A stretch of DNA of 22,672 nucleotides from XYD1-FULL-44-32 sp964433715. GTDB taxonomy: Bacteria; Patescibacteriota; Minisyncoccia; Phycocordibacterales; XYD1-FULL-46-19. Under the pieces are notes generated by a model that was not told the origin of the DNA, did no database searches, and saw only the letters and a program-made list of their open reading frames with translations. Position 1 is the first letter of the stretch; every line of letters starts with the position of its first letter. The stretch lies in NCBI GenBank assembly GCA_964433715.1, contig CAYSSL010000007.1:1-22672 (forward strand), written 5' to 3'. Below, in pieces: positions 1 to 7,342 of this stretch. The position numbers and the translations under genes are program-made.

Positions 1-1
1 T

Positions 2-610
2 TTTACTACCTATGGTTTCCCGATCGAACTAACTGAAGAACTGGCTAAAGAAAAAAATCAGACGATTAATCGCGCCGATTTTGACCACAAAATGAAAGAG
101 CATCAAAAACTTTCGCAAACCGCTTCTGCGGGAATGTTTAAAGGTGGTTTAGGTGGCAATAGTGAGCAAATTACCAAATACCACACTGCCACCCACCTGC
201 TCCACCAAGCGCTACACGACGTTTTAGGCGACGAAGTTAGTCAGAAAGGGTCAAATATTACCGAGGAGAGATTGCGCTTTGACTTTAGTTTTAGTCGCAA
301 AATGAGTGATGAAGAAAAGGCTAGAGTGGAAGAGATTGTAAATGAAAAAATCGGCGCGGCTCTGCCTGTAAATTCCGTAGATTTACCTAAAGCCGAAGCC
401 GAAGCGACCGGAGCCAGACACAGCTTTGGTGATAAATATGGAGATATGGTCACAATTTATTTTATTGGGACCGACCTCGCCTCAGCTTACTCTAAAGAGT
501 TTTGTGGTGGACCTCATGTTAAAAACACCGGTGAGTTGGGTAGATTTAAAATTCAAAAAGAAGAAGCGGTTGCTCAAGGAATAAGGCGGATTAAAGCCAC
601 TCTCTATTAG
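2..610 (+). CDS. alaS: Alanyl-tRNA synthetase, C-terminal part (5' end outside window)
   Basis: This is the last 202 codons of alanyl-tRNA synthetase, the enzyme that charges tRNA-Ala. The frame is open from base 2, so the gene starts upstream. What is visible is the end of the tRNA-binding region (TYGFPIELTEE near the start) and the complete editing (SAD) domain. The editing domain has its zinc motif HTATH at bases 182-196 and CGGPH at 503-517; the usual second half is CGGTH. The protein ends at GIRRIKATLY, exactly where typical bacterial AlaRS continues into the DHHA1/C-Ala region of some 200 residues. That tail is therefore missing. No terminator follows; 71 bases separate it from the next gene. 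The family call is certain. The absence of the C-terminal domain is seen directly, and there is no sign of a frameshifted remnant downstream. Confidence 0.96.
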   Translation, partial: FTTYGFPIELTEELAKEKNQTINRADFDHKMKEHQKLSQTASAGMFKGGLGGNSEQITKYHTATHLLHQALHDVLGDEVSQKGSNITEERLRFDFSFSRKMSDEEKARVEEIVNEKIGAALPVNSVDLPKAEAEATGARHSFGDKYGDMVTIYFIGTDLASAYSKEFCGGPHVKNTGELGRFKIQKEEAVAQGIRRIKATLY

Positions 611-661
611 TTTGTGTCCACAGATTTATTTAATATTTATCTAGGTTAAAGGTTTGCTAGC

Positions 662-670
662 TGTTATAAT
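662..670 (+). promoter_or_regulatory. Predicted extended -10 promoter of the PilM-like gene
   Basis: TGT followed by a perfect TATAAT (665-670) lies 11 bases before the ATG at 682. No good -35 box is seen at 16-18 bases upstream. Transcription would begin only about 5 bases before the start codon, so the mRNA would be nearly leaderless. Confidence 0.55.
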
Positions 671-681
671 TTAGCCAACTA

Positions 682-1815
682 ATGTCTTGGTTAAATCGAA
701 AAAAAGAGGCCACTTTGCCGATTGCTGTTTTTGATGTTGGCGGTAGTTATATTTCGGCTGTTCTTTTGGGTGGAGATAGGAATAATCGTGATATTCAATG
801 GTCTGTTAGACTGCCGCTCGGTTTTGACGCTCATGATGATTTTTCTAAATTTAGCCGAGAAACTTTTAGGACTCTGGGCGAAGTCTCTTCTCGTCTCCAT
901 TCTTATTATTCTGGTCCTGTAGATGATTTACATTGTTTACTTTCATCACCTTGGCACGTAGCTGAAGCTAGTCGTGTTTTTTTTGATGATTTAGGCCCTG
1001 TTAGAAAACCTGAGGATGTAATATCAAATATTACCGCTGATTCTCTGGCTAAACACTTGGACCGACATCGTTCGGCTGGTTTTGAGCTGGTACCGATTGA
1101 CAATGTTGTCATGAAAACTTTTATAGATGGCCAGCCAATAATAAAATATACAGGTTTGCCTGGAAAAACTTTAACGCTCCATCATTTTGCTAGTAGTACC
1201 GACAATGCGGTTCGCCGCCGTTTTGAAGAAAAACTTGAACCTAGTTTTCAATATAAAAAGGCCCAATTTCATTCTAGCCTCTTGTCTACCTTTGCTGTGA
1301 CTAAAGATGCTTTGGGTGATGATAAAGATTTTGCAATTTTGGATGTAACTGGTGAGTTAACAGACGTGACGATTGTAAAAAATGGAGTAATTGTCAGCAT
1401 TGCCTCTTTTCCAATAGGTAAATACACCGTTGCTCGACGCTTGGCCGAAACAACTGGCCGATCAGCGCAGACTGCCTATTCTGAACTAAAAATTTGTGGT
1501 GAGGGGCTAATGAGCCAAATGGAGAAAACTCGCCTGTTGTCTGACTTACAAGAAATAAAAAGAGAGTGGCTGTATTCACTAGATGAAGTTTTATCTGGTT
1601 ATGAAAATCATGGTGAAGGCTTGCCACTAATAATTATAGCCGATGATGCTGCCTCCAATTTGGTGGCCGACTGGGCTAAAGAGGGGGAGGGGTGGGGGGC
1701 AGATTCTCGGACGGCCGATCATGAATTTTTTGCTGATTTATATCCCAACCGTCGGTCAGAAACCAAGGATATACCTATCCTTTTAGCTGGATTGTTTGCT
1801 AAGAATTACTTGTGA
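682..1815 (+). CDS. FtsA/PilM-like actin-fold ATPase
   Basis: This 377-residue protein resembles the FtsA/PilM branch of the actin superfamily. Residues 16-26 (VFDVGGSYISA) look like the phosphate-1 loop, and residues 219-226 (ILDVTGEL) followed by DVTIVKNG look like the phosphate-2 loop. The stretch between fits the swapped small domain of this family. I see no transmembrane segment. The next gene encodes a single-pass membrane protein, so a cytoplasmic actin-like partner docking on a membrane protein is plausible, as PilM docks on PilN. That pairing is inference. FtsA itself is less likely because no ftsZ is adjacent and the C-terminal amphipathic helix of FtsA is not obvious. The ATG at 682 is preferred because a TATAAT box sits just upstream. 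Its stop codon is part of the promoter of the next gene. Confidence 0.6.
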   Translation: MSWLNRKKEATLPIAVFDVGGSYISAVLLGGDRNNRDIQWSVRLPLGFDAHDDFSKFSRETFRTLGEVSSRLHSYYSGPVDDLHCLLSSPWHVAEASRVFFDDLGPVRKPEDVISNITADSLAKHLDRHRSAGFELVPIDNVVMKTFIDGQPIIKYTGLPGKTLTLHHFASSTDNAVRRRFEEKLEPSFQYKKAQFHSSLLSTFAVTKDALGDDKDFAILDVTGELTDVTIVKNGVIVSIASFPIGKYTVARRLAETTGRSAQTAYSELKICGEGLMSQMEKTRLLSDLQEIKREWLYSLDEVLSGYENHGEGLPLIIIADDAASNLVADWAKEGEGWGADSRTADHEFFADLYPNRRSETKDIPILLAGLFAKNYL

Positions 1816-1821
1816 TATAAT
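1813..1821 (+). promoter_or_regulatory. Predicted extended -10 promoter of the gene at 1857
   Basis: TGATATAAT has the form TGnTATAAT, and its TGA is the stop codon of the preceding gene. The GTG start at 1857 lies 35 bases downstream, leaving a leader of roughly 30 bases. No clear -35 box is visible. Confidence 0.5.
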
Positions 1822-1856
1822 GGGATTGCTTCATTGAAAGATTAAAATATCAAATT

Positions 1857-3197
1857 GTGAACGAAGATACTTTAAATAATCATAGAAGAAGCTTGCGCGA
1901 GATATTACCCAAGGGTAATGCTCGTTCTTACAAGCGGTCAATACCGACATCTTCGCCGGTTGCCCCAGTCGAAAGTGAAGAAAATTTAACAAGTAGATAT
2001 ATTCCGGAGGATATTGAACCCATCCTTCAATCTCGTCGTATGCCAAAAATACCTAAATATGCAATCTGGATTATCGGTCTTGCTTTTGTTGTGTTGTTGA
2101 TTTTTGTTGTCGGGTCATTTTTTACTAAAGCGACTGTTTATGCTGTTCCAAAACAAGCTAGGGTTAATGTAGACGAAACCTTTACCGCCAAAACTAGCCC
2201 AGGGGTAGACGAGCTTGAATTTGGCACTATTTCTAATGTCATAACTGAAAGTGTTGTGGTGCCCGCTTCGGGAACAAAAGAGGTATCAGAAAAAGCTACT
2301 GGCAAAATTACTATTTACAACAATTATGGTGCCGAGCCGCAAACTCTCATTGCCAAGACTCGCTTTGAGACATCTGATGGTAAAATATATCGTATAGCCA
2401 AGGCGGTTACTGTCCCTGGGCAAAAAACTGAAGCTGGTAAACTTGTTTCTGGTTCGGCGGTGGTTGATGTAACCGCTGATGAAGCTGGGGCTGAGTACAA
2501 CATCGGAGCCTCCACTTTTACTATCCCCGGTTTTAAGGGCACAGATAGATTTGATAAATTTTCCGCTAAATCTGTCGTAGCAATGACGGGCGGTATGGTG
2601 GGTACAGTAAGTAATATTTCTGAATCTGATCGGGAAGATGCTGAAGCTGAGCTAAAGGATAAATTAGCAAAAAAGAGTTCCAATCCTAGCTCTTTATCGG
2701 TGCCGTCTGGTCACACCCTACTCAAAGACGCTTTAGTTACCTCAACCGATTTTGAAATTAAAGATTCTACTACTGGAACCAATCAGGTTACCATGGTGGG
2801 TAAGTTGACCTATACTGGCGTTGTTATTTCAGAGAAAAAGTTAGCCTCTTTCCTTGCGGGCCGATATGTTCCTGATTATAACGGTGAAGCGGTGGGTATT
2901 AAGAATATAAATGATTTAAAAATAAGCTTATCGGGAGAAAAACCACTTTCGGCTGATGATTTGGACGAAATAGAAATATCCATAGATGGTTCCGCTCATC
3001 TCGTTTGGGAGATAGATGAGAAGAACTTTAAGGAATCACTTGGGGGTTATAATAAAGGCAACTTTAACCTTGTTTTGGAAGATTTCCCAGCCCTTGAGAG
3101 TCTAGAAGTTAAGATAATGCCACCTTGGGCAAGATCTATACCGGAAGATCCAAATAAGGTTGAAATTGTGCAAGTTTTAGGTGAAGAAACTAAATAA
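1857..3197 (+). CDS. Single-pass membrane protein with baseplate-J-like extracytoplasmic region
   Basis: The product has 446 residues. Residues 1-66 are a basic, polar cytoplasmic tail. Residues 67-90 form one strongly hydrophobic membrane segment (IWIIGLAFVVLLIFVVG). The rest, about 350 residues, is a beta-rich extracytoplasmic region. A stretch near residues 140-200 (ATGKITIYNNY, then a run reading FETSDGKIYRIA) resembles the baseplate-J-like fold seen in many CPR membrane proteins. Function is unknown. It follows the actin-fold gene by 41 bases, so the two may form a membrane-linked pair. The start is GTG at 1857, with no Shine-Dalgarno sequence; there is no in-frame ATG close upstream. 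The reading frame is certain. The fold suggestion is from memory of family patterns. Confidence 0.6.
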   Translation: MNEDTLNNHRRSLREILPKGNARSYKRSIPTSSPVAPVESEENLTSRYIPEDIEPILQSRRMPKIPKYAIWIIGLAFVVLLIFVVGSFFTKATVYAVPKQARVNVDETFTAKTSPGVDELEFGTISNVITESVVVPASGTKEVSEKATGKITIYNNYGAEPQTLIAKTRFETSDGKIYRIAKAVTVPGQKTEAGKLVSGSAVVDVTADEAGAEYNIGASTFTIPGFKGTDRFDKFSAKSVVAMTGGMVGTVSNISESDREDAEAELKDKLAKKSSNPSSLSVPSGHTLLKDALVTSTDFEIKDSTTGTNQVTMVGKLTYTGVVISEKKLASFLAGRYVPDYNGEAVGIKNINDLKISLSGEKPLSADDLDEIEISIDGSAHLVWEIDEKNFKESLGGYNKGNFNLVLEDFPALESLEVKIMPPWARSIPEDPNKVEIVQVLGEETK

Positions 3198-3209
3198 TAA
3201 CCTTCAATC

Positions 3210-3239
3210 TTGACTAATATAGCCAAATTCTGCTACTAT
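3210..3239 (+). promoter_or_regulatory. Predicted promoter of the infA ribosomal operon
   Basis: TTGACT (3210-3215) and TACTAT (3234-3239) are separated by 18 bases, with an extended TGC before the -10 box. The infA ATG at 3256 lies 16 bases after the -10 box, giving a leader of about 10 bases. It is the only obvious promoter before the long ribosomal-protein run. Confidence 0.65.
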
Positions 3240-3255
3240 AGTTCGGGTACAACAA

Positions 3256-3492
3256 ATGGATAGCCATAATGATAACGGCCCGTCCTCACGGGGTGAGGGT
3301 CAGATAGTTTCTGGTGTGGTCTTAGAGGCCCTACCCAATACTCACTTTAAAGTCCAAGTGGGCAGTGAAGTGATATTGTCATATTTGTCCGGCAAGATGC
3401 GTTTGCATCGCATACGTGTTCTTGTTGGGGATAAAGTTGATATACTTCTTGATCCGTATGGTGGAAAGGGCCGAATTATAAAGAGAGGATAA
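3256..3492 (+). CDS. infA: Translation initiation factor IF-1
   Basis: IF-1 is the small OB-fold protein that binds the ribosomal A site during initiation. The 78 residues carry the family landmarks VLEALPNTHFKVQV, LSGKMRLHRIRVLVGDKV and KGRIIKRG. The length is a few residues above the usual 72. The extra residues are an acidic/polar N-terminal stretch (MDSHNDNGPSSRGE). It heads the conserved block infA-rpmJ-rpsM-rpsK-rpsD-rpoA-rplQ. No Shine-Dalgarno sequence precedes the ATG. Codons 10-15 include a perfect 6-bp hairpin (3284-3298). Confidence 0.96.
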   Translation: MDSHNDNGPSSRGEGQIVSGVVLEALPNTHFKVQVGSEVILSYLSGKMRLHRIRVLVGDKVDILLDPYGGKGRIIKRG

Positions 3493-3507
3493 TACACGAG
3501 TTATTTA

Positions 3508-3624
3508 ATGAAAGTCCGGTCGACAATCAAGGAGCGTTGCCCACAGTGCAAAATGGTAAAGCGCCGTGGTCATCTGTATATTATTTGCAAAAATAAGCCG
3601 CGTCATAAGCAGAAGCAGGCTTAA
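3508..3624 (+). CDS. rpmJ: Ribosomal protein L36 (bL36)
   Basis: This 38-codon gene sits between infA and rpsM, as in most bacteria. It reads MKVRSTIKERCPQC and ends with NKPRHKQKQA. The zinc ligands of the C+ form are kept: Cys11, Cys14, Cys27 and His32. Length and sequence match bacterial bL36 over its full span. It starts 15 bases after infA and has no Shine-Dalgarno sequence. Confidence 0.97.
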   Translation: MKVRSTIKERCPQCKMVKRRGHLYIICKNKPRHKQKQA

Positions 3625-3641
3625 TTTTTATATTTGTCTCT

Positions 3642-4022
3642 ATGTTGCGTATCTCTGGTATAACTATTCCTGAAAATAAAAGATTAGAAATTGGACTTAC
3701 TTCCATATATGGTATTGGTCGCAGTCGAGCTAAAAAAATATTAGACCTAGTTAAGGTAGACCATGGTCAGCGGCCAAGCAAACTTACACCAGAGGAAGAA
3801 AATTCAATCCGTAAGTTTGTTGAGGAATATAAGATTGAAGGTGATTTAAAGCGTGAGATTGGTAGCAACATAAAACGTCTAAAAGATATTAAGGCTTACG
3901 TTGGTATTAGACATTCACGTGGTTTGCCGGTTCGCGGTCAGCGCACAAAAACAAATGCTCGCACCAGAAAGGGTCCAAAAAAGACTATGGGCTCTGGTAA
4001 AAAGAAGGTTGATAAGAAATAA
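3642..4022 (+). CDS. rpsM: Ribosomal protein S13 (uS13)
   Basis: uS13 lies in the head of the 30S subunit, touching the P-site tRNA and the bridge to 50S. The 126 residues begin with MLRISGITIPENKRLEIGL and contain YGIGRSRAKKIL and the conserved GIRHSRGLPVRGQRTKTNAR near the C-terminus. The tail is lysine-rich (KKTMGSGKKKVDKK), as is typical. It lies 17 bases after rpmJ and 15 before rpsK. Confidence 0.98.
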   Translation: MLRISGITIPENKRLEIGLTSIYGIGRSRAKKILDLVKVDHGQRPSKLTPEEENSIRKFVEEYKIEGDLKREIGSNIKRLKDIKAYVGIRHSRGLPVRGQRTKTNARTRKGPKKTMGSGKKKVDKK

Positions 4023-4037
4023 AATACAATCAAACCT

Positions 4038-4469
4038 ATGGGAAAGAAACGTATAATTAAAAAGGCTGGGCATGAGGCAGGAGCTGCTCGTGGCCGAGCG
4101 GTAGCCAAAACTTCTAAAAAGCGCATTGACCGTGGCGTATTGCATATTCGTGCGACTTACAACAACACCACTTTGCTTTTAACCGACGCAAGCGGTAATG
4201 CTATTTTGGCTTCTTCTTCCGGTGCGCTTGGTTATAAGGGATCTAAAAAGGGTACCCCTTATGCAGCGGGTAAAGTGGCTGAACTTTTGGCAGACAAGGC
4301 TCAGGCTATTGGTTTGAAAGAGGTCGACGTAATTATTAAGGGGGTGGGTTCTGGTCGTGAATCGTCGGTTCGATCTTTTATTGCTAAGGGTGTTAATATC
4401 ACCTCGATCAAAGACCGGACTCCGTTTCCGTTTAATGGTCCAAAGTCACCTAAGCCACGTCGCGTTTAA
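4038..4469 (+). CDS. rpsK: Ribosomal protein S11 (uS11)
   Basis: uS11 forms part of the 30S platform near the mRNA exit channel. The 143-residue product has the expected core GVLHIRATYNNTTLLLTDA, then GALGYKGSKKGTPYAA and GVGSGRESSVRSF, and it ends TPFPFNGPKSPKPRRV. The N-terminal 35 residues are very basic, slightly longer than usual. Order and spacing fit the alpha operon. Confidence 0.98.
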   Translation: MGKKRIIKKAGHEAGAARGRAVAKTSKKRIDRGVLHIRATYNNTTLLLTDASGNAILASSSGALGYKGSKKGTPYAAGKVAELLADKAQAIGLKEVDVIIKGVGSGRESSVRSFIAKGVNITSIKDRTPFPFNGPKSPKPRRV

Positions 4470-4491
4470 TCATACCTTTTAATTTAGATAT

Positions 4492-5112
4492 ATGGGATTA
4501 AGAATTGGTCCAAAATATAAAATAGCTCGCCGTCTGGAAGATAGAATATTTTCAAAAACACAGACCACTAAATTTTCTGTTTCAACAGGTGATAATAACC
4601 GTGGGGCTCAGGGCCGACGCAAAAATGTTAGTGAATATGGTCGCCAGTTGTTAGAAAAACAAAAGGCTAAATATACCTATGGTGCCAACGAGCGTCAGTT
4701 CTCTAATTATGTGAAAACTGTACGCACTATGCGCAATGTAAACATTTCGGCTGAGATGTTTAAACTGCTTGAGGGGCGTTTGGACAATGTTGTTTATAGA
4801 CTTGGTTTAGCTAACTCTAGACTTTTTGCCCGCCAAATGGTTTCTCATGGACATATCTTAGTTAATGGCAAAAAGGTAACCATTCCTTCATATACCACCA
4901 AAAAGGGCGATAAAATTTCTGTCCGTCCGCAGAGTCGAGGTAAGGGTATGTTTGCCAGTCTGGAAGAAAGACTTAAGAGTTATACAGCACCAAATTGGGT
5001 TATTTTGGACGAAAAGACTATGACGGGTGAAATAAAAGGTAGTCCAGAGTATGGAGAGTCAGAGTGTAATCTGAACTTCGCGTCAATTTTGGAGTTCTAT
5101 AGCCGCGTGTAA
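4492..5112 (+). CDS. rpsD: Ribosomal protein S4 (uS4)
   Basis: uS4 is a primary 16S rRNA binding protein that nucleates 30S assembly. It has 206 residues with the family pattern QGRRKNVSEYGRQLLEKQKAKYTYGANERQF. The S4 RNA-binding domain follows (LDNVVYRLGLANSRLFARQM, then SHGHILVNGKKVTIPSY). The cysteines of the zinc-binding form are absent, so this is the C- type. uS4 often represses its own operon in other bacteria; whether it does here cannot be told. Confidence 0.98.
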   Translation: MGLRIGPKYKIARRLEDRIFSKTQTTKFSVSTGDNNRGAQGRRKNVSEYGRQLLEKQKAKYTYGANERQFSNYVKTVRTMRNVNISAEMFKLLEGRLDNVVYRLGLANSRLFARQMVSHGHILVNGKKVTIPSYTTKKGDKISVRPQSRGKGMFASLEERLKSYTAPNWVILDEKTMTGEIKGSPEYGESECNLNFASILEFYSRV

Positions 5113-5130
5113 TTTTTTATTAATTCATTA

Positions 5131-5153
5131 TTAGATCAAGTATCTAAATACTT
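5131..5153 (+). promoter_or_regulatory. Two competing small hairpins directly before the rpoA start
   Basis: TTAGAT (5131-5136) can pair with ATCTAA (5142-5147). AAGTAT (5138-5143) can pair with ATACTT (5148-5153). The two hairpins share bases, so only one can form. The second ends on the base next to the ATG at 5154. Both stems are 6 bp and AT-rich, so they are weak. A regulatory role is a guess. Confidence 0.3.
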
Positions 5154-6137
5154 ATGCCAGATTTTAATATCATTTTGCCATCAAAGCCGATGATCGTCTC
5201 CGAAGAGGATAATTTCGGTGTGTATGAAATAGAAGGTTTGTACCCTGGTTACGGTCATACTTTAGGTAATAGCCTAAGAAGGATTATTCTATCTTCTTTG
5301 CCTGGTTTTGCTATTACGGCTGTAAAGATTGATGGGGTTAGTCATGAATTTTCCACTATTAATGGAGTTAAGGAGGACGTTATTTCTTTGGTGCTCAATC
5401 TTAAGAAAGTTCGTTTTAAAGTTGTTGGAGATGAACCAAAGACTGTAACTATTGATATATCGGGTGTTAAGGAAGTGACAGCGGGGGATATTATTACCGC
5501 TGGCGATATTGAGGTGGTAAATAAAGACCAATACATCGCCTCTGTTACCGAGAAGGGTGCTAGTTTGAAGATGGAACTATTTTTGGAAAAAGGTTTAGGG
5601 TATGTACCAAAAGAGGTTCTTCAAAAAGATAAGATAGATATTGGGACCATTGCTCTTGATGCTATTTTTACACCTATTCGTCGGGCAAGCTACGAGGTAG
5701 AGCAAATGCGTGTCGGTAACCGGACTGATTATAACAAGCTTAGAATTGCTATTGAAACAAATGGCGATGTGACGCCACGTGAAGCTCTAGAACAATCTAT
5801 TGCAATCATGATAAACCAACTCAAGGCCGTTGTTGGTTTTAAGGAAGATATTGAAGAAATATCTGCCGACTCTTCTGTGGCCCAGATGGCTGGTGTTGAA
5901 AAAGAAATGGAAAATGTGACTAAAGATGAAGGCGACGAAGATGTTTTAAAGACAAGGATTGAGGACCTAAATCTATCAAGTCGTACCCAGAAAGCTTTGG
6001 CCACAGCAAGCATTAGAACGGTTGGAGGGTTGATCCGGAAGAAAGAAAATGATTTACTAGACATCGACGGTCTGGGGGAGAAGGGGGTTCAGGAGATCAA
6101 GAGGGCCCTATCAAACTTTGGTATTCTACTTAAATAA
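5154..6137 (+). CDS. rpoA: RNA polymerase subunit alpha
   Basis: Alpha dimerises to scaffold RNA polymerase assembly, and its C-terminal domain contacts upstream promoter DNA and regulators. The 327-residue protein has the N-terminal domain (GYGHTLGNSLRRIILSSLPG, about residues 30-50; SYEVEQMRVGNRTDYNKL, about 180-200), an acidic linker near 230-260, and the C-terminal domain from about 265. In that domain Arg277 matches E. coli Arg265. The positions matching Asn268 and Ser299 are Lys280 and Gly311, so some DNA-contact residues differ. It lies 41 bases after rpsD and 9 before rplQ, in the usual alpha-operon order. Confidence 0.98.
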   Translation: MPDFNIILPSKPMIVSEEDNFGVYEIEGLYPGYGHTLGNSLRRIILSSLPGFAITAVKIDGVSHEFSTINGVKEDVISLVLNLKKVRFKVVGDEPKTVTIDISGVKEVTAGDIITAGDIEVVNKDQYIASVTEKGASLKMELFLEKGLGYVPKEVLQKDKIDIGTIALDAIFTPIRRASYEVEQMRVGNRTDYNKLRIAIETNGDVTPREALEQSIAIMINQLKAVVGFKEDIEEISADSSVAQMAGVEKEMENVTKDEGDEDVLKTRIEDLNLSSRTQKALATASIRTVGGLIRKKENDLLDIDGLGEKGVQEIKRALSNFGILLK

Positions 6138-6146
6138 TCAAAATTT

Positions 6147-6497
6147 ATGAAGCATCACGGTAATAGCAGCAAACTAGGACGAGAGAGCGGACAACGCCAG
6201 GCTCTTTTGCGTGGTTTAGCTAAAAACCTGATACTTCATGGTCGGATTAAAACCACAGAAGCTAAGGCCAAGGCTTTACGGCCTTTTGTGGAGCGCATTG
6301 TCACTATTGCTCGTGAAGACAATTTGTCGGCTCGTCGTTTGGTTAAAAGTCGCCTTGGGGGTGAGGTAAAGGTGGAAAAGCTTTTTTCCGAGATTGCCCC
6401 TCGTTATGCCCAGCGAGCTGGAGGTTATACTCGTATTATTAAAATACCAGCACGCCAAGGTGATGCTAGTCCTCAGGCGGTTATAGAATTTGTATAA
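6147..6497 (+). CDS. rplQ: Ribosomal protein L17 (bL17)
   Basis: bL17 is a 50S protein near the peptide exit tunnel. The 116 residues begin MKHHGNSSKLGRESGQRQAL, followed by LILHGRIKTTEAKAKALRPF, both diagnostic. The C-terminus has the usual short RIIKIPARQGDASPQAVIEFV-type ending. It follows rpoA by 9 bases, as expected, and is followed 5 bases later by rplM. Confidence 0.98.
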   Translation: MKHHGNSSKLGRESGQRQALLRGLAKNLILHGRIKTTEAKAKALRPFVERIVTIAREDNLSARRLVKSRLGGEVKVEKLFSEIAPRYAQRAGGYTRIIKIPARQGDASPQAVIEFV

Positions 6498-6502
6498 TAT
6501 TT

Positions 6503-6847
6503 ATGGAACACACACTAGATGCCACCAATAAGTCTTTAGGACGAGTAGCTAGCGAAGCTGCCTTGTTGTTGCGCGGGAAAGAAAACCCTAGTTTTTTAAG
6601 ACACGTAAAACCAACAAACAAGGTTAAAATACTAAATGCCTCCCAGCTCAAGATTACCGGCAACAAGAGAGACGGCAAGGTTTATCTTCGCCATAGCGGA
6701 TATCCTGGTGGTCAGAAAAAGGAAACTTTAGCTGAAATGGAGACTAAAAAAGGTTTGACTGAGGCTTTGCGTCTGGCTGTTTATGGTATGTTGCCTGACA
6801 ATAAGTTGAGATCGATAATGATGAATAATTTAAATATCACCGAATAG
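6503..6847 (+). CDS. rplM: Ribosomal protein L13 (uL13), short form
   Basis: uL13 is an early-assembly 50S protein. The 114-residue product has the core DATNKSLGRVASEAALLLRG, then ITGNKRDGKVYLRHSGYPGG and GMLPDNKLRSIMMNNL. Compared with the roughly 142-residue E. coli protein it lacks the first 15 or so residues and the C-terminal tail after the final helix. rplM-rpsI is a conserved pair in bacteria; here it is joined directly to the alpha operon. Confidence 0.96.
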   Translation: MEHTLDATNKSLGRVASEAALLLRGKENPSFLRHVKPTNKVKILNASQLKITGNKRDGKVYLRHSGYPGGQKKETLAEMETKKGLTEALRLAVYGMLPDNKLRSIMMNNLNITE

Positions 6848-6852
6848 AAAAT

Positions 6853-7257
6853 ATGGCAGTAGAAACTAAAAATAAATATACCGAGGCGGTTGGGCGTAGG
6901 AAAACAGCAGTGGCTCGGGTGAGAATTACTCCTGCAGCCAAGACTACCTTTACTGTTAATGGTCGTGAATTGGAAATATATTTTCCTCTAGCTGAACTAA
7001 GAGAAATAGTAGAAGCCCCTTTTAAAGAAGTTGCAGCTTTAAACTATATTGTATCAATTGTTGTACGAGGAGGGGGAATACACGCTCAGGCAGAAAGTGC
7101 AGCCATGGGACTATCTCGGGCTTTAGCCACAGTTGACCCATCTTTCCGTTTGCCACTTAAGCGGTCTGGTCATCTAACCCGAGACCCTCGAGCTAAAGAA
7201 AGACGAAAATTTGGTCTGAAAAAAGCCCGCAAAGCACCTCAGTGGAGTAAGCGCTAA
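6853..7257 (+). CDS. rpsI: Ribosomal protein S9 (uS9)
   Basis: uS9 sits in the 30S head, and its C-terminal tail reaches the P-site tRNA. The 134 residues contain YTEAVGRRKTAVARVRI, then VRGGGIHAQAESAAMGLSRAL, and the classic basic ending KKARKAPQWSKR with the terminal Lys-Arg that contacts tRNA. It starts 5 bases after rplM and ends one base before a strong palindromic terminator, so it is the last gene of the operon. Confidence 0.98.
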   Translation: MAVETKNKYTEAVGRRKTAVARVRITPAAKTTFTVNGRELEIYFPLAELREIVEAPFKEVAALNYIVSIVVRGGGIHAQAESAAMGLSRALATVDPSFRLPLKRSGHLTRDPRAKERRKFGLKKARKAPQWSKR

Positions 7258-7292
7258 ATCTAAAAAAGCCCTCAAAAAGGGCTTTTTTAGAT
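7258..7292. terminator. Strong intrinsic terminator after rpsI
   Basis: A perfect 14-bp inverted repeat: ATCTAAAAAAGCCC (7258-7271) and GGGCTTTTTTAGAT (7279-7292), with a 7-base loop. The GC-rich core followed by six T ends + strand transcription. The A-run on the other side means it could also work on the minus strand, though no minus-strand gene approaches it. Confidence 0.92.
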
Positions 7293-7305
7293 TGTCAGTT
7301 CTGTC

Positions 7306-7333
7306 TTGACGGCGCCATTTAAAAGAGTAATAC
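7306..7333 (+). promoter_or_regulatory. Predicted promoter of the gene at 7343
   Basis: TTGACG (7306-7311) and TAATAC (7328-7333) are 16 bases apart. The ATG at 7343 is 9 bases after the -10 box, so the transcript would start at or next to the start codon. It directly follows the rpsI terminator. Confidence 0.6.
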
Positions 7334-7342
7334 TATGGGCAT

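Noticed and set aside
611..640. DnaA box in TGTGTCCACAGA after alaS
   Set aside because: One poor match to TTATCCACA, with no clustering and no origin genes nearby.
2324..2683. 119-codon minus-strand frame inside the membrane protein gene, and similar ones at 10872-11225 and 14196-14522
   Set aside because: These are antisense frames within well-supported genes, without their own signals or family patterns.
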